Assembly: GCF_009758015.1 (NCBI RefSeq)
Contig: NZ_WSEL01000007.1
Span: forward strand, 1-64,000
Origin: Ramlibacter pinisoli
GTDB taxonomy: Bacteria > Pseudomonadota > Gammaproteobacteria > Burkholderiales > Burkholderiaceae_C
Length of the DNA stretch: 64,000 bases
Reading direction: 5' to 3'
In this document: one piece after another, positions 54,768-62,704 of the stretch
Numbering within the stretch: the first letter of the stretch is position 1
Layout: every line of letters starts with the position of its first letter
Program-made: the position numbers and the translations under genes
The notes under the pieces: model-generated
What the model saw: only the letters and a program-made list of their open reading frames with translations
Told to the model about the DNA's origin: nothing
Database searches by the model: none

Positions 54768-55173
54768 CACCAACGTGGTGCTCGACGCCTTCGTCTTCGA
54801 CGACCTGGCGGTGCGCCCGCTGCTGCCGGCCCTGGACGCGGGGCTGGTGCGCTGGCTGGCCACGGCCGCCATGCGCGACGAGCTGGCCCGCGTGCTCGAC
54901 TATCCCAAGCTGCAGCCGCGGCTGGCCCGGCGCGGGCTGGCGGCGGCCGACGTGCTGGCCCGCTTCGACCGTCACGCCACCGTCGTCGGCGCGCCGGCCA
55001 AGGCGGCGGTCACCTGCGGCGATCCCGACGACCAGAAATTCATCGACCTCGCGGTCGCCAGCGCCGCCCTGCTGCTGAGCAAGGACGCCGAGGTGCTGGC
55101 GCTGCGCCGGCGCCTGGCCGGCCTGGCCGTCACCGCCCGCGCCCCGCTGCCGACCGAACCCCTCGTGCCATGA
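54745..55173 (+). CDS. PIN-domain protein, putative toxin family
   Basis: The 142-residue PIN-fold nuclease has acidic residues Asp8 ([12 protein letters not shown]), Glu46, Asp93/95/96 ([13 protein letters not shown]) and Asp114 ([10 protein letters not shown]), the usual Mg2+ site. It belongs to the PIN group often labelled toxin components. No antitoxin gene is next to it: upstream is the methyltransferase (23-bp overlap) and downstream a YecA protein (4-bp ATGA overlap). It may therefore act in RNA processing with its neighbours rather than as a toxin. Confidence 0.82.
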   Translation: MPQPLVLDTNVVLDAFVFDDLAVRPLLPALDAGLVRWLATAAMRDELARVLDYPKLQPRLARRGLAAADVLARFDRHATVVGAPAKAAVTCGDPDDQKFIDLAVASAALLLSKDAEVLALRRRLAGLAVTARAPLPTEPLVP

Positions 55174-55931
55174 CCCCTGCCACCCCCGATCCGGCGCCGC
55201 TGGCGGCCGACGACTACGACGCGCTCGACGCCGAGCTGGACCTGCTGCGCGAGCACGATCCCGAGACACCCGACTGGGAGTTCTGCGAGGGCTTCCTGGC
55301 CGCCCTGGTGTGCTGCCGGCGCGAGATCCCGCCCGAGGAGTACTGGCCGGCCCTGTTCGGCGACGCCTTCCGTCCCATGGCGCACATGGAACTCGTCTGG
55401 CGCTGGCACCGGCGGCGCCAGGAGATCGCCCAGGCGCTCGACGCCGAGGTCGACACGCTGGAGGACGAGCGCGCCCTGCAGCCCGAGGTGCTGGACGTAC
55501 GCGGCGCCGTGCTGGCGCTGCCCGAGGGCGAGCGCGGCGACGCCGACCCGGCGCAGCTGCCGTCGTTCGGCCAGGCCTGGGCCGAGGGCTTCCTGCACGC
55601 GGTGCGCACCTGGCCGGCCGACTGGACGCCTCCGCGCGACAAGGAGGTGGCCGCGATGCTGGAGGAGGCGCTCGACGACGTCGCCGCCCTGGCCGGACCC
55701 GACAGCGGCGAGCCGGCCCTCAACATGCACACCGAGGGCGGCGCGCCGAGCGTGAGCGAGCATCGCCTGGACGTCTTCGGCGAGGCGATCTGGGCGGTGT
55801 ACGACCTGCGCCAGCTCTGGAAGAGCCTGGGCCCGCGGGTGGAGCCGCTGCGCCAGGCGCCGCAGCCGGGCCGCAACGACCCCTGCCCGTGCGGCAGCGG
55901 CAAGAAATACAAGAAGTGCCACGGCGCCTGA
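55170..55931 (+). CDS. UPF0149/YecA family protein with SEC-C zinc motif
   Basis: A 253-residue acidic protein. The N-terminal ~190 residues are the helical YecA/UPF0149 region ([32 protein letters not shown]). The last 20 carry a SEC-C motif, [18 protein letters not shown], which binds zinc and in SecA contacts SecB and ribosomes. Function unknown. It overlaps the PIN gene start-to-stop and ends 18 bp from the convergent hydrolase, with no terminator visible. Confidence 0.87.
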   Translation: MTPATPDPAPLAADDYDALDAELDLLREHDPETPDWEFCEGFLAALVCCRREIPPEEYWPALFGDAFRPMAHMELVWRWHRRRQEIAQALDAEVDTLEDERALQPEVLDVRGAVLALPEGERGDADPAQLPSFGQAWAEGFLHAVRTWPADWTPPRDKEVAAMLEEALDDVAALAGPDSGEPALNMHTEGGAPSVSEHRLDVFGEAIWAVYDLRQLWKSLGPRVEPLRQAPQPGRNDPCPCGSGKKYKKCHGA

Positions 55932-55949
55932 GCCGCGCCGGGGTGCCCG

Positions 55950-56681
55950 TCAGCCGGCCAGGAAGCGCACCAGCTCCTGCAGCTGCTCGCCCACGATGCG
56001 CACGTGCCCGCCCGGGTAAGCGTGCAGCCGCTTGTCCGGCGTGCCCAGCGCGTCGAACAGGGCCAGCTGGCCCTCGCGGGTGAACAGCTCGTCGTCCCAC
56101 TTCTGCTGGAACAGCACCGGGCAGCGCACCCGGGCCGCGTCGTCCAGCAGGCGGGCCGAGTTCACGAAGCTGGTGCCCCACATGCCGAGCACGGCGCGGC
56201 CGATGCGCGGCTCCACGGCCAGCAGCGGCAGGCCGTAGGCGGTGCCCATCGAGACGCCGAACCAGCGCAGCGGCGCGGCCGGCCAGGCCGCCGCGAGCTC
56301 GTCGACCAGGCCGCGCCAGCACGCCACGTGCTGCGCGACATGGCCGGGGTCGTGCTCCCAGGCATGGAAGAAGCGGGCCCGGTTGGCGGGGCCGTCGGCC
56401 GGCGTGCCGGCGGCCAGGCGGGCCCCGTGCACCGGGCCGTCGAGCGCCACCACCCGCCAGCCCAGGCGGCCGGCGAACGCGCCGGCGGCGTCCCAGATGT
56501 CCTGGCCCTCCTTGACGCTGCTGCCGCCGTGCTGGACCAGCAGCAGCGGCGCGTCGGCGGCCGGCGCGGCGCCGGCCGGCTCGTAGAGGGCCGCGGTCGG
56601 CCGCCCGCCGTCGGCCGCGGGCGAGAACACCCGGCACCGCACCCCATCGCGCACCTGCTCGGCGCCACTCCAAGCGAACAT
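55950..56681 (-). CDS. Alpha/beta hydrolase family protein
   Basis: From ATG 56681 (AGGAG 5 nt upstream) the protein has 243 residues; a GTG at 56702 would add seven. Features: LLLVQHGGSSVKEGQD (oxyanion loop), the nucleophile elbow FGVSMGTAYGLP with the catalytic Ser, QQKWDDELFTREGQ (likely Asp region) and HAYPGGHV with the histidine. It is an esterase/dienelactone-hydrolase-like enzyme of unknown substrate. The 100-bp gap upstream contains a perfect inverted repeat that resembles a site beside the cupin gene, suggesting shared control. Confidence 0.82.
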   Translation of the reverse strand: MFAWSGAEQVRDGVRCRVFSPAADGGRPTAALYEPAGAAPAADAPLLLVQHGGSSVKEGQDIWDAAGAFAGRLGWRVVALDGPVHGARLAAGTPADGPANRARFFHAWEHDPGHVAQHVACWRGLVDELAAAWPAAPLRWFGVSMGTAYGLPLLAVEPRIGRAVLGMWGTSFVNSARLLDDAARVRCPVLFQQKWDDELFTREGQLALFDALGTPDKRLHAYPGGHVRIVGEQLQELVRFLAG

Positions 56682-56740
56682 CGTGTCTCCTGTTGCAGGC
56701 ACGACGCTAACCGGGCTGCGTGCGGCCGGCCATCAAGGTG

Positions 56741-56767
56741 GCGCAATGGCGGCATTGCGCGCGCTTG
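56741..56767. promoter_or_regulatory. Inverted repeat upstream of the hydrolase, candidate LysR site 1
   Basis: GCGCAATG-GCGG-CATTGCGC is a perfect 8-4-8 dyad (56741-56760). Its right part, extended to GCGCGCTTG (to 56767), is nearly repeated at 57745-57764 on the other side of the LysR gene. Confidence 0.45.
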
Positions 56768-56781
56768 GCGTGCGCCGGTGC

Positions 56782-57720
56782 TCAGACCAGCTGCCGGATG
56801 TCGACGCCCAGGCCGGCCTGGCCGGGCACGATGGTGCGGATCCGCTCGCGCAGCCAGGCGTGCAGCGCCTGCCGGTGGGTGCGCTCGTGCCAGACCATCA
56901 CCGTGTCGATGCTGGGCACGTCGAACGGCACCGCCGACAGCTGCAGCGGCAGCACGCCGGCGAAGTGCCGGCACAGCCAGGTGGGCAGGGTGGCGACATG
57001 GCAGGAGCCGGCGACCACGTAGGGAATGAGCAGCACCGACGAGACCCGTACCGTGCGCAGCCGGTCATGGCCGGCCGCGGCCAACGCGCGGCCGATCGTC
57101 GTCTCCAGCGTCGAGCGGGGCGAGAACGGCGAGCCGAACACGACATGGGTGCGGCGCAGGTAGCTGGCGAGGTCGGCCGGCGGCGGGCCGGCATGGCGGG
57201 CGCTGATGCAGGACAGCGGCTGCACGAACAGCGGGGTGCTGCGCAGGTCCGGGTGCAGGTCGGGAAAATGGCCGACGGCGATGTCGCACTCGCCCTCGCT
57301 CAGCCATTCGCGCAGGTGTTCGGGGTCGGGGGCGCGCACGTTCAGCGTCACGCCCGGCGCCTGCTCCGCCAGCGCCTGGGCCAGGGCCGGCACGATCACC
57401 ATGCCCACCGACTCGGCCGCCGCCAGGGTCAGGGTGCCGGAGGCGTTCTGCAGGTCGAGGGGGCCCTCGTTCGAGAAGATGTCGTCCATCAGCTCGATGC
57501 CGCTGCGCACCTTGCGCGCGATGGCCTGGGCCCGTTCGGTGAGGAGGAAGCCGTTGCCCGAGCGGATCAGCAGCGGGTCGCCGGTGAGCTCGCGCAGGCG
57601 CGCCAGCGCGTTGCTCATGCCGGGCTGGCTCATCTCCAGCCGCTGCGCGGCGCGGGTGACCGAGCGCTCGGTGAGCAGCGCATCCAGGCAGATGAGCAGG
57701 TTGATGTTGCTGCGCTTCAC
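56782..57720 (-). CDS. LysR-family transcriptional regulator
   Basis: From GTG 57720 the protein has 312 residues: an N-terminal helix-turn-helix (ALLTERSVTRAAQRLEMSQPGMSNALARLREL) and an effector-binding domain (LTLAAAESVGMVIVPALAQAL). It resembles the NodD/NahR subgroup, which senses aromatic compounds; that is an inference from sequence feel only. It is divergent from the cupin-receptor-hydratase genes. GTG is the only start that gives the standard N-terminus KRSNINLLICLDALL. Confidence 0.85.
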   Translation of the reverse strand: MKRSNINLLICLDALLTERSVTRAAQRLEMSQPGMSNALARLRELTGDPLLIRSGNGFLLTERAQAIARKVRSGIELMDDIFSNEGPLDLQNASGTLTLAAAESVGMVIVPALAQALAEQAPGVTLNVRAPDPEHLREWLSEGECDIAVGHFPDLHPDLRSTPLFVQPLSCISARHAGPPPADLASYLRRTHVVFGSPFSPRSTLETTIGRALAAAGHDRLRTVRVSSVLLIPYVVAGSCHVATLPTWLCRHFAGVLPLQLSAVPFDVPSIDTVMVWHERTHRQALHAWLRERIRTIVPGQAGLGVDIRQLV

Positions 57721-57744
57721 GGGGGCGGCATCAGGTTCGGCTAT

Positions 57745-57764
57745 GCGGCCATTGGGCGCGCTTG
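57745..57764. promoter_or_regulatory. Candidate LysR site 2 between the LysR and cupin genes
   Basis: GCGGCCATTGGGCGCGCTTG is a near copy of GCGGCATTGCGCGCGCTTG at 56749-56767. It lies in the divergent LysR/cupin region, the expected place for autoregulation and activation. Confidence 0.45.
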
Positions 57765-57824
57765 ATTGTGGCTGGGCGGAGCCGGTGCTCGAATGGGAGC
57801 CCGACCACTTTAGCCGAGGTACCC

Positions 57825-58382
57825 GTGGCCATCTCCACCGTGAAACCCGCATCCGCCGACATGGAGGCCTGCGTGGCGCGCTTTGCCGACCTGCAGCGCT
57901 GCGAGACCGGGCTGCCCGACATGCAGCTGCCCGAATGCCGGCGCGCCTTCCTCAACGTGCTCGGGTTCGACCAGCCCAAGGGCGATGGCCAGTTCTCGCC
58001 CTTCGGCGACCGCGCCAAGGCGCGCGTCTCGCACCTGAAGGCGGGCTTCGGCGTGTCCTTCATCGCCGCCGCGCCGGGCAAGGGCGTGCTGATGCACACG
58101 CACGACACGGTCGAGACCTTCATGGTGATGAAGGGCACCTGGAAAGTGGAGTGGGAGGGCGACCAGGGCGACGCGCACGTGGTGCTGCAGCCGCTGGACT
58201 TCATCGCCGTCCCGGTCGGCGTGCAGCGCCGCTTCGAGTGCCTGCAGCCGGCTGCCGGCGAGGCCGAAGGCCTGCTGCTGGGCATGATCGGCGGCAATGC
58301 ACCGGCGGCGGAGATCGCGCCCTCGGGCATCGAGCGCCTGATCGAAGCCGGCATCTTCCAGCGCGAGAAACTGGCGGCCTGA
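57825..58382 (+). CDS. Cupin domain-containing protein
   Basis: From GTG 57825 the protein has 185 residues. The cupin metal motif is HTHDTVETFMVMKG (His91, His93, Glu97), with a later PLDFIAVPVGVQRRFECL strand. Such proteins are often dioxygenases or isomerases of small acids, or metabolite sensors. It heads a likely operon with a tricarboxylate-type receptor and a keto-acid hydratase. CCGAGG lies upstream of the GTG. The exact reaction is not predictable. Confidence 0.8.
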   Translation: MAISTVKPASADMEACVARFADLQRCETGLPDMQLPECRRAFLNVLGFDQPKGDGQFSPFGDRAKARVSHLKAGFGVSFIAAAPGKGVLMHTHDTVETFMVMKGTWKVEWEGDQGDAHVVLQPLDFIAVPVGVQRRFECLQPAAGEAEGLLLGMIGGNAPAAEIAPSGIERLIEAGIFQREKLAA

Positions 58383-58425
58383 GCGGCCCCGCGCGACCGA
58401 GAGAGAGAACGAAGGAGACACGTTG

Positions 58426-59391
58426 ATGACAAAGTTCCTGCAGCTGCTGCTCGCCGCCGTCGCCCTGGCGCTGGCCGCAGCGCCCGCCGCCGCCCAATCC
58501 GGCTATCCGTCCAAGCCCGTCAAGATCGTGGTGCCGGCGCCCGCGGGCACCGGCCCCGACATCATGGCCCGCCTGTACGCCGAGCACCTCGGGCGCGCGC
58601 TCGGCCAGCAGTTCCTGGTCGAGAACAAGGCCGGGGCGTCCGGCAACATCGGCGCCGAGGCGGTGGCGCGTTCGCCGGCCGACGGCCACACGCTGCTGTA
58701 CGCCTACAACCAGATCCCGACCATGAACCCGCACCTGTTCGGCAAGCTCGGGTACGACATGCAGAAGGACCTGGCGCCGATCTCGATGACGCTGGCCACC
58801 GGCTACGTCCTGCTGGCCAACAACAACTTCCCGGGCAGCACCCTGGCCGAGGCGATCGCCTATGCCCGCAGCAACCCGGGCAAGGTGGCGTACGCGAGCT
58901 ACGGCCCCGGCACCGCCTCGCACCTGGCATTCGAGATCATCCAGGACCAGACCAAGGCCGAGTTCCTGCACGTGCCGTACAAGCAGGGCCAGGTGACCGA
59001 CGTCATCGCCGGCCAGGTCGCCATGGTGTTCGAGCCGTTCCCGTCGGCGCTGCCGTTCGTGGCCAGCGGCAAGACCAAGGCGCTGGCCGTCACCACGCCC
59101 AAGCGGCTGGCCGCCCTGCCGGGCACGCCGACGATGTCGGAGGCGGTGCCCGGCTTCGACCTGCTCGGCTGGCAGGGGGTGTGGGCGCCCACCGGCACGC
59201 CGCCCGAGGTGCTGGCCAAGCTGCAGTCGGAGTTCGCCCGCATCACGCAGCTGCCCGAGATGCAGAAGCGCATCCGCGACCTCGCCTCCGAGCCGGTCGG
59301 CAGCAGCAGCCGCGAGATGGCCCAGGCGATCCAGACCGAGTACGCCCGCTGGGGCCAGGTGATCCGGGCCAAGAACATCCGGCTCGACTGA
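58426..59391 (+). CDS. Bug-family (TctC-like) solute-binding protein
   Basis: A 321-residue periplasmic receptor with a signal peptide (TKFLQLLLAAVALALAAAPAAAQ) and the Bug start SGYPSKPVKIVVPAPAGTGPDIMARL. ENKAGASGNIGAEAVA and the ligand-loop region NPGKVAYASYGPGTASHLAFE follow. These bind carboxylates for tripartite tricarboxylate transporters. TctA/TctB membrane genes are absent, as is usual for the expanded Bug family in Burkholderiales. AAGGAG precedes the ATG. Its stop shares a base with the hydratase ATG. Confidence 0.9.
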   Translation: MTKFLQLLLAAVALALAAAPAAAQSGYPSKPVKIVVPAPAGTGPDIMARLYAEHLGRALGQQFLVENKAGASGNIGAEAVARSPADGHTLLYAYNQIPTMNPHLFGKLGYDMQKDLAPISMTLATGYVLLANNNFPGSTLAEAIAYARSNPGKVAYASYGPGTASHLAFEIIQDQTKAEFLHVPYKQGQVTDVIAGQVAMVFEPFPSALPFVASGKTKALAVTTPKRLAALPGTPTMSEAVPGFDLLGWQGVWAPTGTPPEVLAKLQSEFARITQLPEMQKRIRDLASEPVGSSSREMAQAIQTEYARWGQVIRAKNIRLD

Positions 59392-60185
59392 TGCCCGGGT
59401 TCCCCGACGCGGCCGGGGTGGCCGACTGGCTGCTGGACGAGCACCGGCAGCGGCGGCCGTTCGCGCCCTTCGCCGCGCGGCACGCGGTGGCGTCGCTGGA
59501 AGCCGCCTACGACGTCCAGCAGCACTACGTGCAGGAGACGGCGCGGCTGCGGCGCGCGCCGCCGGCCGGCTACAAGATCGGGCTGACCTCGCCGCCGATG
59601 CAGGCCCTGTGCGGCATCGACCATCCGGTGGCCGGGGTGGTGCTGGCCGACCGGGTGCACCCCAGCGGCGTGCGGCTGCGCCGCCACGACCACGGCCGCT
59701 TCGGCGTCGAGTTCGAGCTGGCCGTGCGGCTGGGGCGCGACCTGGACACCGCGGGCCGTCCGGCCGGCCTCGACGACGTGGCGCGGGCCGTGGACGCGGT
59801 AGCGCCGGCGATGGAGATCGTCGACGACCGGGGCTGCGACTACGCGACGCTCGACGTGCACTCGCTGGTGGCCGACAACGCCTGGAATGCCGGCGTGGTG
59901 CTGGGGGCGTTCCGGACCGACTGGCCGGACCTGGCGGCGGTCGAGGGGTGCGCCAGTGCCGACGGTGTCGAGCTCGGCCGCGGCCGCGGCAGCGACGTCC
60001 TCGGCCATCCCTTCCAGCCGGTGGCCTGGCTGGCCGACCACCTCGCCCGGCGCGGCGAGCGGCTGCGCGCCGGCCAGCTGGTCATGACCGGCAGCATGGT
60101 GCGCACCCAGTTCCCGGACGGCCCGCGCCGCATCCAATTCGACATCACCGGTCTGGGTGCGGTCGCGCTCGAGTTGGTGGACTGA
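59391..60185 (+). CDS. 2-keto-4-pentenoate hydratase-like protein
   Basis: The 264-residue protein is of the fumarylacetoacetate-hydrolase/MhpD superfamily. It shows GYKIGLTSPPMQALCGIDHPVAGVV, the metal-site FGVEFELAVRLG (Glu-x-Glu), APAMEIVDDR and MTGSMVRTQFPDGP. In meta-cleavage pathways such enzymes hydrate 2-oxo-pent-4-enoate. No ring-cleavage dioxygenase is adjacent, so the pathway is open. The ATG overlaps the receptor stop (TGATG). Confidence 0.85.
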   Translation: MPGFPDAAGVADWLLDEHRQRRPFAPFAARHAVASLEAAYDVQQHYVQETARLRRAPPAGYKIGLTSPPMQALCGIDHPVAGVVLADRVHPSGVRLRRHDHGRFGVEFELAVRLGRDLDTAGRPAGLDDVARAVDAVAPAMEIVDDRGCDYATLDVHSLVADNAWNAGVVLGAFRTDWPDLAAVEGCASADGVELGRGRGSDVLGHPFQPVAWLADHLARRGERLRAGQLVMTGSMVRTQFPDGPRRIQFDITGLGAVALELVD

Positions 60186-60208
60186 TCCGCAGCGCCGCGG
60201 CCAGCGAC

Positions 60209-60700
60209 TCAGGGCGCGCTGCGGTCCAGGTGGCGGCGCAGGTTGGCGCCGGCCTGGGCCCGCACCTTGCGCCGCAGCAGCGGCGTCCACCCGAGCAGCA
60301 GGCCGGGTGCGCCCAGCGCCTGCCGCGACCAGCGCCAGAAATCGAAGCGGTCGCGGTGGACGGCGATGCGGCCGTCGGGCGCGAAGCGGAAGCTGGCGTC
60401 GATGCGGTTGTGCACCAGCCGTCCGGTGGCGCTGAAGCGGTACCAGGCTTCCCAGTGGGCCTGCCCGTTCGCGCCGTCGGCCTGGACGCCGGACCATTCG
60501 AGCCGCCAGTCGCCGGGCGCGTTGCGGCGGGTGGCCTCGCACAGCATGGTCCACATGCCCTGCACCTCGCGTCGGCCGCGCAGCGAGAACACCTCGTCGT
60601 CGAAGCTCGCGTCCGGCGCGTAGCAGTCGCCCATGGCGGCCGCATCGAGGCGGGCGAACGCCTGGTACAGGCGTTCGATGGTCTGGCGCTGGGCGTCCAT
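60209..60700 (-). CDS. NTF2-like (SnoaL-type) protein
   Basis: A 163-residue protein with the cone-shaped NTF2 fold: DAQRQTIERLYQAFARLDAAAMGDCYAPDASFDDEVF, GRREVQGMWTMLCEAT and FRFAPDGRIAVHRDRFDFWRWSRQALG. The group is diverse (isomerases, polyketide cyclases, ligand-binding proteins), so no reaction is assigned. ATG 60700 with GGGAG is preferred; ATG 60721 would add seven residues and overlap the pncC stop. Probably last gene of the LysR-pgpA-pncC run. Confidence 0.8.
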   Translation of the reverse strand: MDAQRQTIERLYQAFARLDAAAMGDCYAPDASFDDEVFSLRGRREVQGMWTMLCEATRRNAPGDWRLEWSGVQADGANGQAHWEAWYRFSATGRLVHNRIDASFRFAPDGRIAVHRDRFDFWRWSRQALGAPGLLLGWTPLLRRKVRAQAGANLRRHLDRSAP

Positions 60701-60713
60701 CGCAAGCTCCCGG

Positions 60714-61205
60714 CTAGGCATCGGCGCGCAGCAGCGCCAGCAGCCGGGTGAGCGCGTGCCGCACCGTCGCCTGTCGCACGGCGGCGCGGTCGCCGTCGAA
60801 GCGGACCATCTCGCTGGACAGGCGGCCGCCGACCGAGAACCCGAACCACACCGTGCCGACCGGCTTCTCGTCGCTGCCGCCGCTGGGGCCGGCGACGCCG
60901 GTCACGGCCAGGCCGACCTGGGCGCACGAGTGGCGCACGGCACCGAAGGCCATCGCCCGCGCGACCACCTCGCTCACGGCGCCGTGGTCGGCGATCAGCG
61001 CCGCGTCGACGCCTAGCGATTCGGTCTTGGCGGCGTTGGAGTAGGTGACGAAGCCGCGCTCGAACCAGCGGCTGGAGCCGGCCAGGTCGGTGCAGGCGCC
61101 GGCGATCAGCCCGCCGGTGCAGCTCTCGGCGGTGGCCAGCATCCAGCTCTGGGCGAGCAGGATGTCGGCGAGATCGGCGCAGAGCGCCGACAGCGGTGCG
61201 GTCAT
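60714..61205 (-). CDS. pncC: CinA-family nicotinamide-nucleotide amidohydrolase
   Basis: The 163-residue protein is the stand-alone C-terminal CinA domain. It has the catalytic serine region MLATAESCTGGLIAGACTDLAGSS, GFVTYSNAAKTESLGV and AVTGVAGPSGG. It deamidates NMN to nicotinate mononucleotide in pyridine-nucleotide recycling. Its ATG overlaps the pgpA stop (ATGA, 61202-61205). Confidence 0.92.
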   Translation of the reverse strand: MTAPLSALCADLADILLAQSWMLATAESCTGGLIAGACTDLAGSSRWFERGFVTYSNAAKTESLGVDAALIADHGAVSEVVARAMAFGAVRHSCAQVGLAVTGVAGPSGGSDEKPVGTVWFGFSVGGRLSSEMVRFDGDRAAVRQATVRHALTRLLALLRADA

Positions 61206-61741
61206 GTGAACAGCCTCCACAGGGCGAGCAGGAGCAGGGTGCAGAACGCCGCCACCAGGTCGTCGAACACGATGCCCCAGCCGCCACGCCAGCCGCCGCC
61301 GTGGAAGCGGCGGTCGGCCCAGCCCACCGGGCCGGGCTTGGCGCCGTCGAGGACACGGAACAGCGCGAAGGCCGCCAGCTGCGTGCCCCAGCCGGCCGGC
61401 AGCAGCACCCACAGCACGGCCCAGAACGCCACCACCTCGTCGACCACGATGGCGCCCGGGTCGAGCACGCGCAGGTGGCGCGCGGTGACGGTGGCGGCCC
61501 ACCATGCCAGCGGCACGGTGGCCAGCACGACCCAGCCCAGCAGCGCCGGCGGCAGCCAGGCCTGCAGCACCAGGAACGCGAGCCAGGCCCACAGGGTGCC
61601 CACCGTGCCCGGTGCCACCGGGCTGAGGCCGGAGCCGCAGCCGAGCGCGATGAAGTGGGCCGGATGCGCGAGCAGGAAGCGCACCGTGGGCCGGCCAGGG
61701 ACCTGGGCCTCGCCGTCGGGATTGGCGCCGGTTGCCGTCAT
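61202..61741 (-). CDS. pgpA: Phosphatidylglycerophosphatase A
   Basis: A 179-residue membrane protein with LGCGSGLSPVAPGTVGTLWAW, the metal-binding IVVDEVVAFWAVL, FRVLDGAKPGPVGW and GGWGIVFDDLVAA. All are PgpA landmarks. It removes phosphate from PGP to make phosphatidylglycerol. ATG 61741 overlaps the stop of the upstream LysR gene (ATGA), and its own stop overlaps pncC. An upstream in-frame ATG (61789) lies inside the LysR gene and is less likely. Confidence 0.92.
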   Translation of the reverse strand: MTATGANPDGEAQVPGRPTVRFLLAHPAHFIALGCGSGLSPVAPGTVGTLWAWLAFLVLQAWLPPALLGWVVLATVPLAWWAATVTARHLRVLDPGAIVVDEVVAFWAVLWVLLPAGWGTQLAAFALFRVLDGAKPGPVGWADRRFHGGGWRGGWGIVFDDLVAAFCTLLLLALWRLFT

Positions 61742-62658
61742 GCCCGCTGCGCCTGCGGCTGCTGCAGCTGCGCGACCCATTCGGCCCACCAGTCGATGCA
61801 GGCGCGGATCTTGGGCAGGCGGTGGCGGGCACCGGCGGTGACCGCGTACATGGGCACCGGCTGGCGGTCGACCAGCGCCGGCAGCACCGGCACCAGCCGG
61901 CCCTGGCGCACCAGCTCATCGCCGACCAGCGAGGCCAGCCGGCCGATCCCCAGTCCCTGCAGCACCAGCCGGGCCGCCATGTTGGTGTCGTTGGTGCGCC
62001 ACTGGCCCTCGGCCGCGAAGCGCACCGCCTTGCCCTTCACCTGGAACGGCCACTGGTTGAGCATGGGCACGGCGTTGTTGGTGACCAGCGGGCACGCCGG
62101 CAGGTCCTCGACCCGGCGCGGCAGCCCGTGGCGGGCCACGAACGCCGGCGCGGCATAGAGCGCGCGCCCCAGCGTGCCGATCTGCCGGGCGACCACGGTG
62201 TCGGGCAGGCTGGTCGCGGTGCGGATGGCCAGGTCGATGCCGTCGCGCGCCATGTCCACCAGCCGGTCGCCGACCTCCAGCTCCACCCGCAGGCGCGGAT
62301 GGCGCTCGGCCAGGCCGGGCAGGCCCGGCACCAGCAGGTAGTGCGCGACCACGGTGCTGGCCGCCATGCGCACCACGCCGACGGCCTCGCGCGAGCTGGC
62401 GGCGAACTCGCCTTCCAGCTCGTCCAGCGTGCCCAGCATCCGGCGCGCGTAGTCGAGCAGCGTCTCGCCTTCGGCGCTGAGCGACAGGCCGTGCGTGGAG
62501 CGGTGGACGAGGCGGGCGCCGCAGGCAGCCTCGATGCGGGCGAGGGCGCGCGAGACCTGGCTGACCGGCACGTCGCGCTCGCGCGCGACGGCCGACAGCG
62601 TGCCCAGGTCCGCCACCCGGGCGAACAGTTGCAGGTCGTCGAAGGCCAGCGCGCGCAT
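61738..62658 (-). CDS. LysR-family transcriptional regulator upstream of pgpA
   Basis: A 306-residue LTTR of the CrgA/AaeR-like group: FDDLQLFARVADLGTLSAVARERDVPVSQVSRALARIE, then an effector domain (VGVVRMAASTVVAHYLLVPGLPGL). It is translationally coupled to pgpA, an unusual partner, and sits between thiL and pgpA, which are often neighbours. TACCAT ends 7 nt before the ATG with no Shine-Dalgarno. A perfect T-N11-A palindrome lies 32 bp upstream. Confidence 0.87.
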   Translation of the reverse strand: MRALAFDDLQLFARVADLGTLSAVARERDVPVSQVSRALARIEAACGARLVHRSTHGLSLSAEGETLLDYARRMLGTLDELEGEFAASSREAVGVVRMAASTVVAHYLLVPGLPGLAERHPRLRVELEVGDRLVDMARDGIDLAIRTATSLPDTVVARQIGTLGRALYAAPAFVARHGLPRRVEDLPACPLVTNNAVPMLNQWPFQVKGKAVRFAAEGQWRTNDTNMAARLVLQGLGIGRLASLVGDELVRQGRLVPVLPALVDRQPVPMYAVTAGARHRLPKIRACIDWWAEWVAQLQQPQAQRA

Positions 62659-62665
62659 CGGTCCA

Positions 62666-62671
62666 ATGGTA
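62666..62671 (-). promoter_or_regulatory. -10 box positioned for leaderless LysR-pgpA-pncC transcript
   Basis: On the minus strand TACCAT, 7 nt, then ATG (62658). Same arrangement as at the patatin gene. Confidence 0.45.
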
Positions 62672-62689
62672 GCCCTGCGGGGCTTGGTG

Positions 62690-62704
62690 TTGCAGCCGCT
62701 GCAA
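62690..62704. promoter_or_regulatory. Perfect LysR-type dyad
   Basis: TTGCAGC-C-GCTGCAA is a perfect 15-bp palindrome containing the LTTR consensus T-N11-A. It lies between the minus-strand LysR start and the plus-strand small gene, the usual place of an autoregulatory site. Confidence 0.5.

Noticed and set aside
54745..55173. Toxin-antitoxin pair
   Set aside because: A PIN protein is present but neither neighbour resembles an antitoxin; both are larger conserved proteins.
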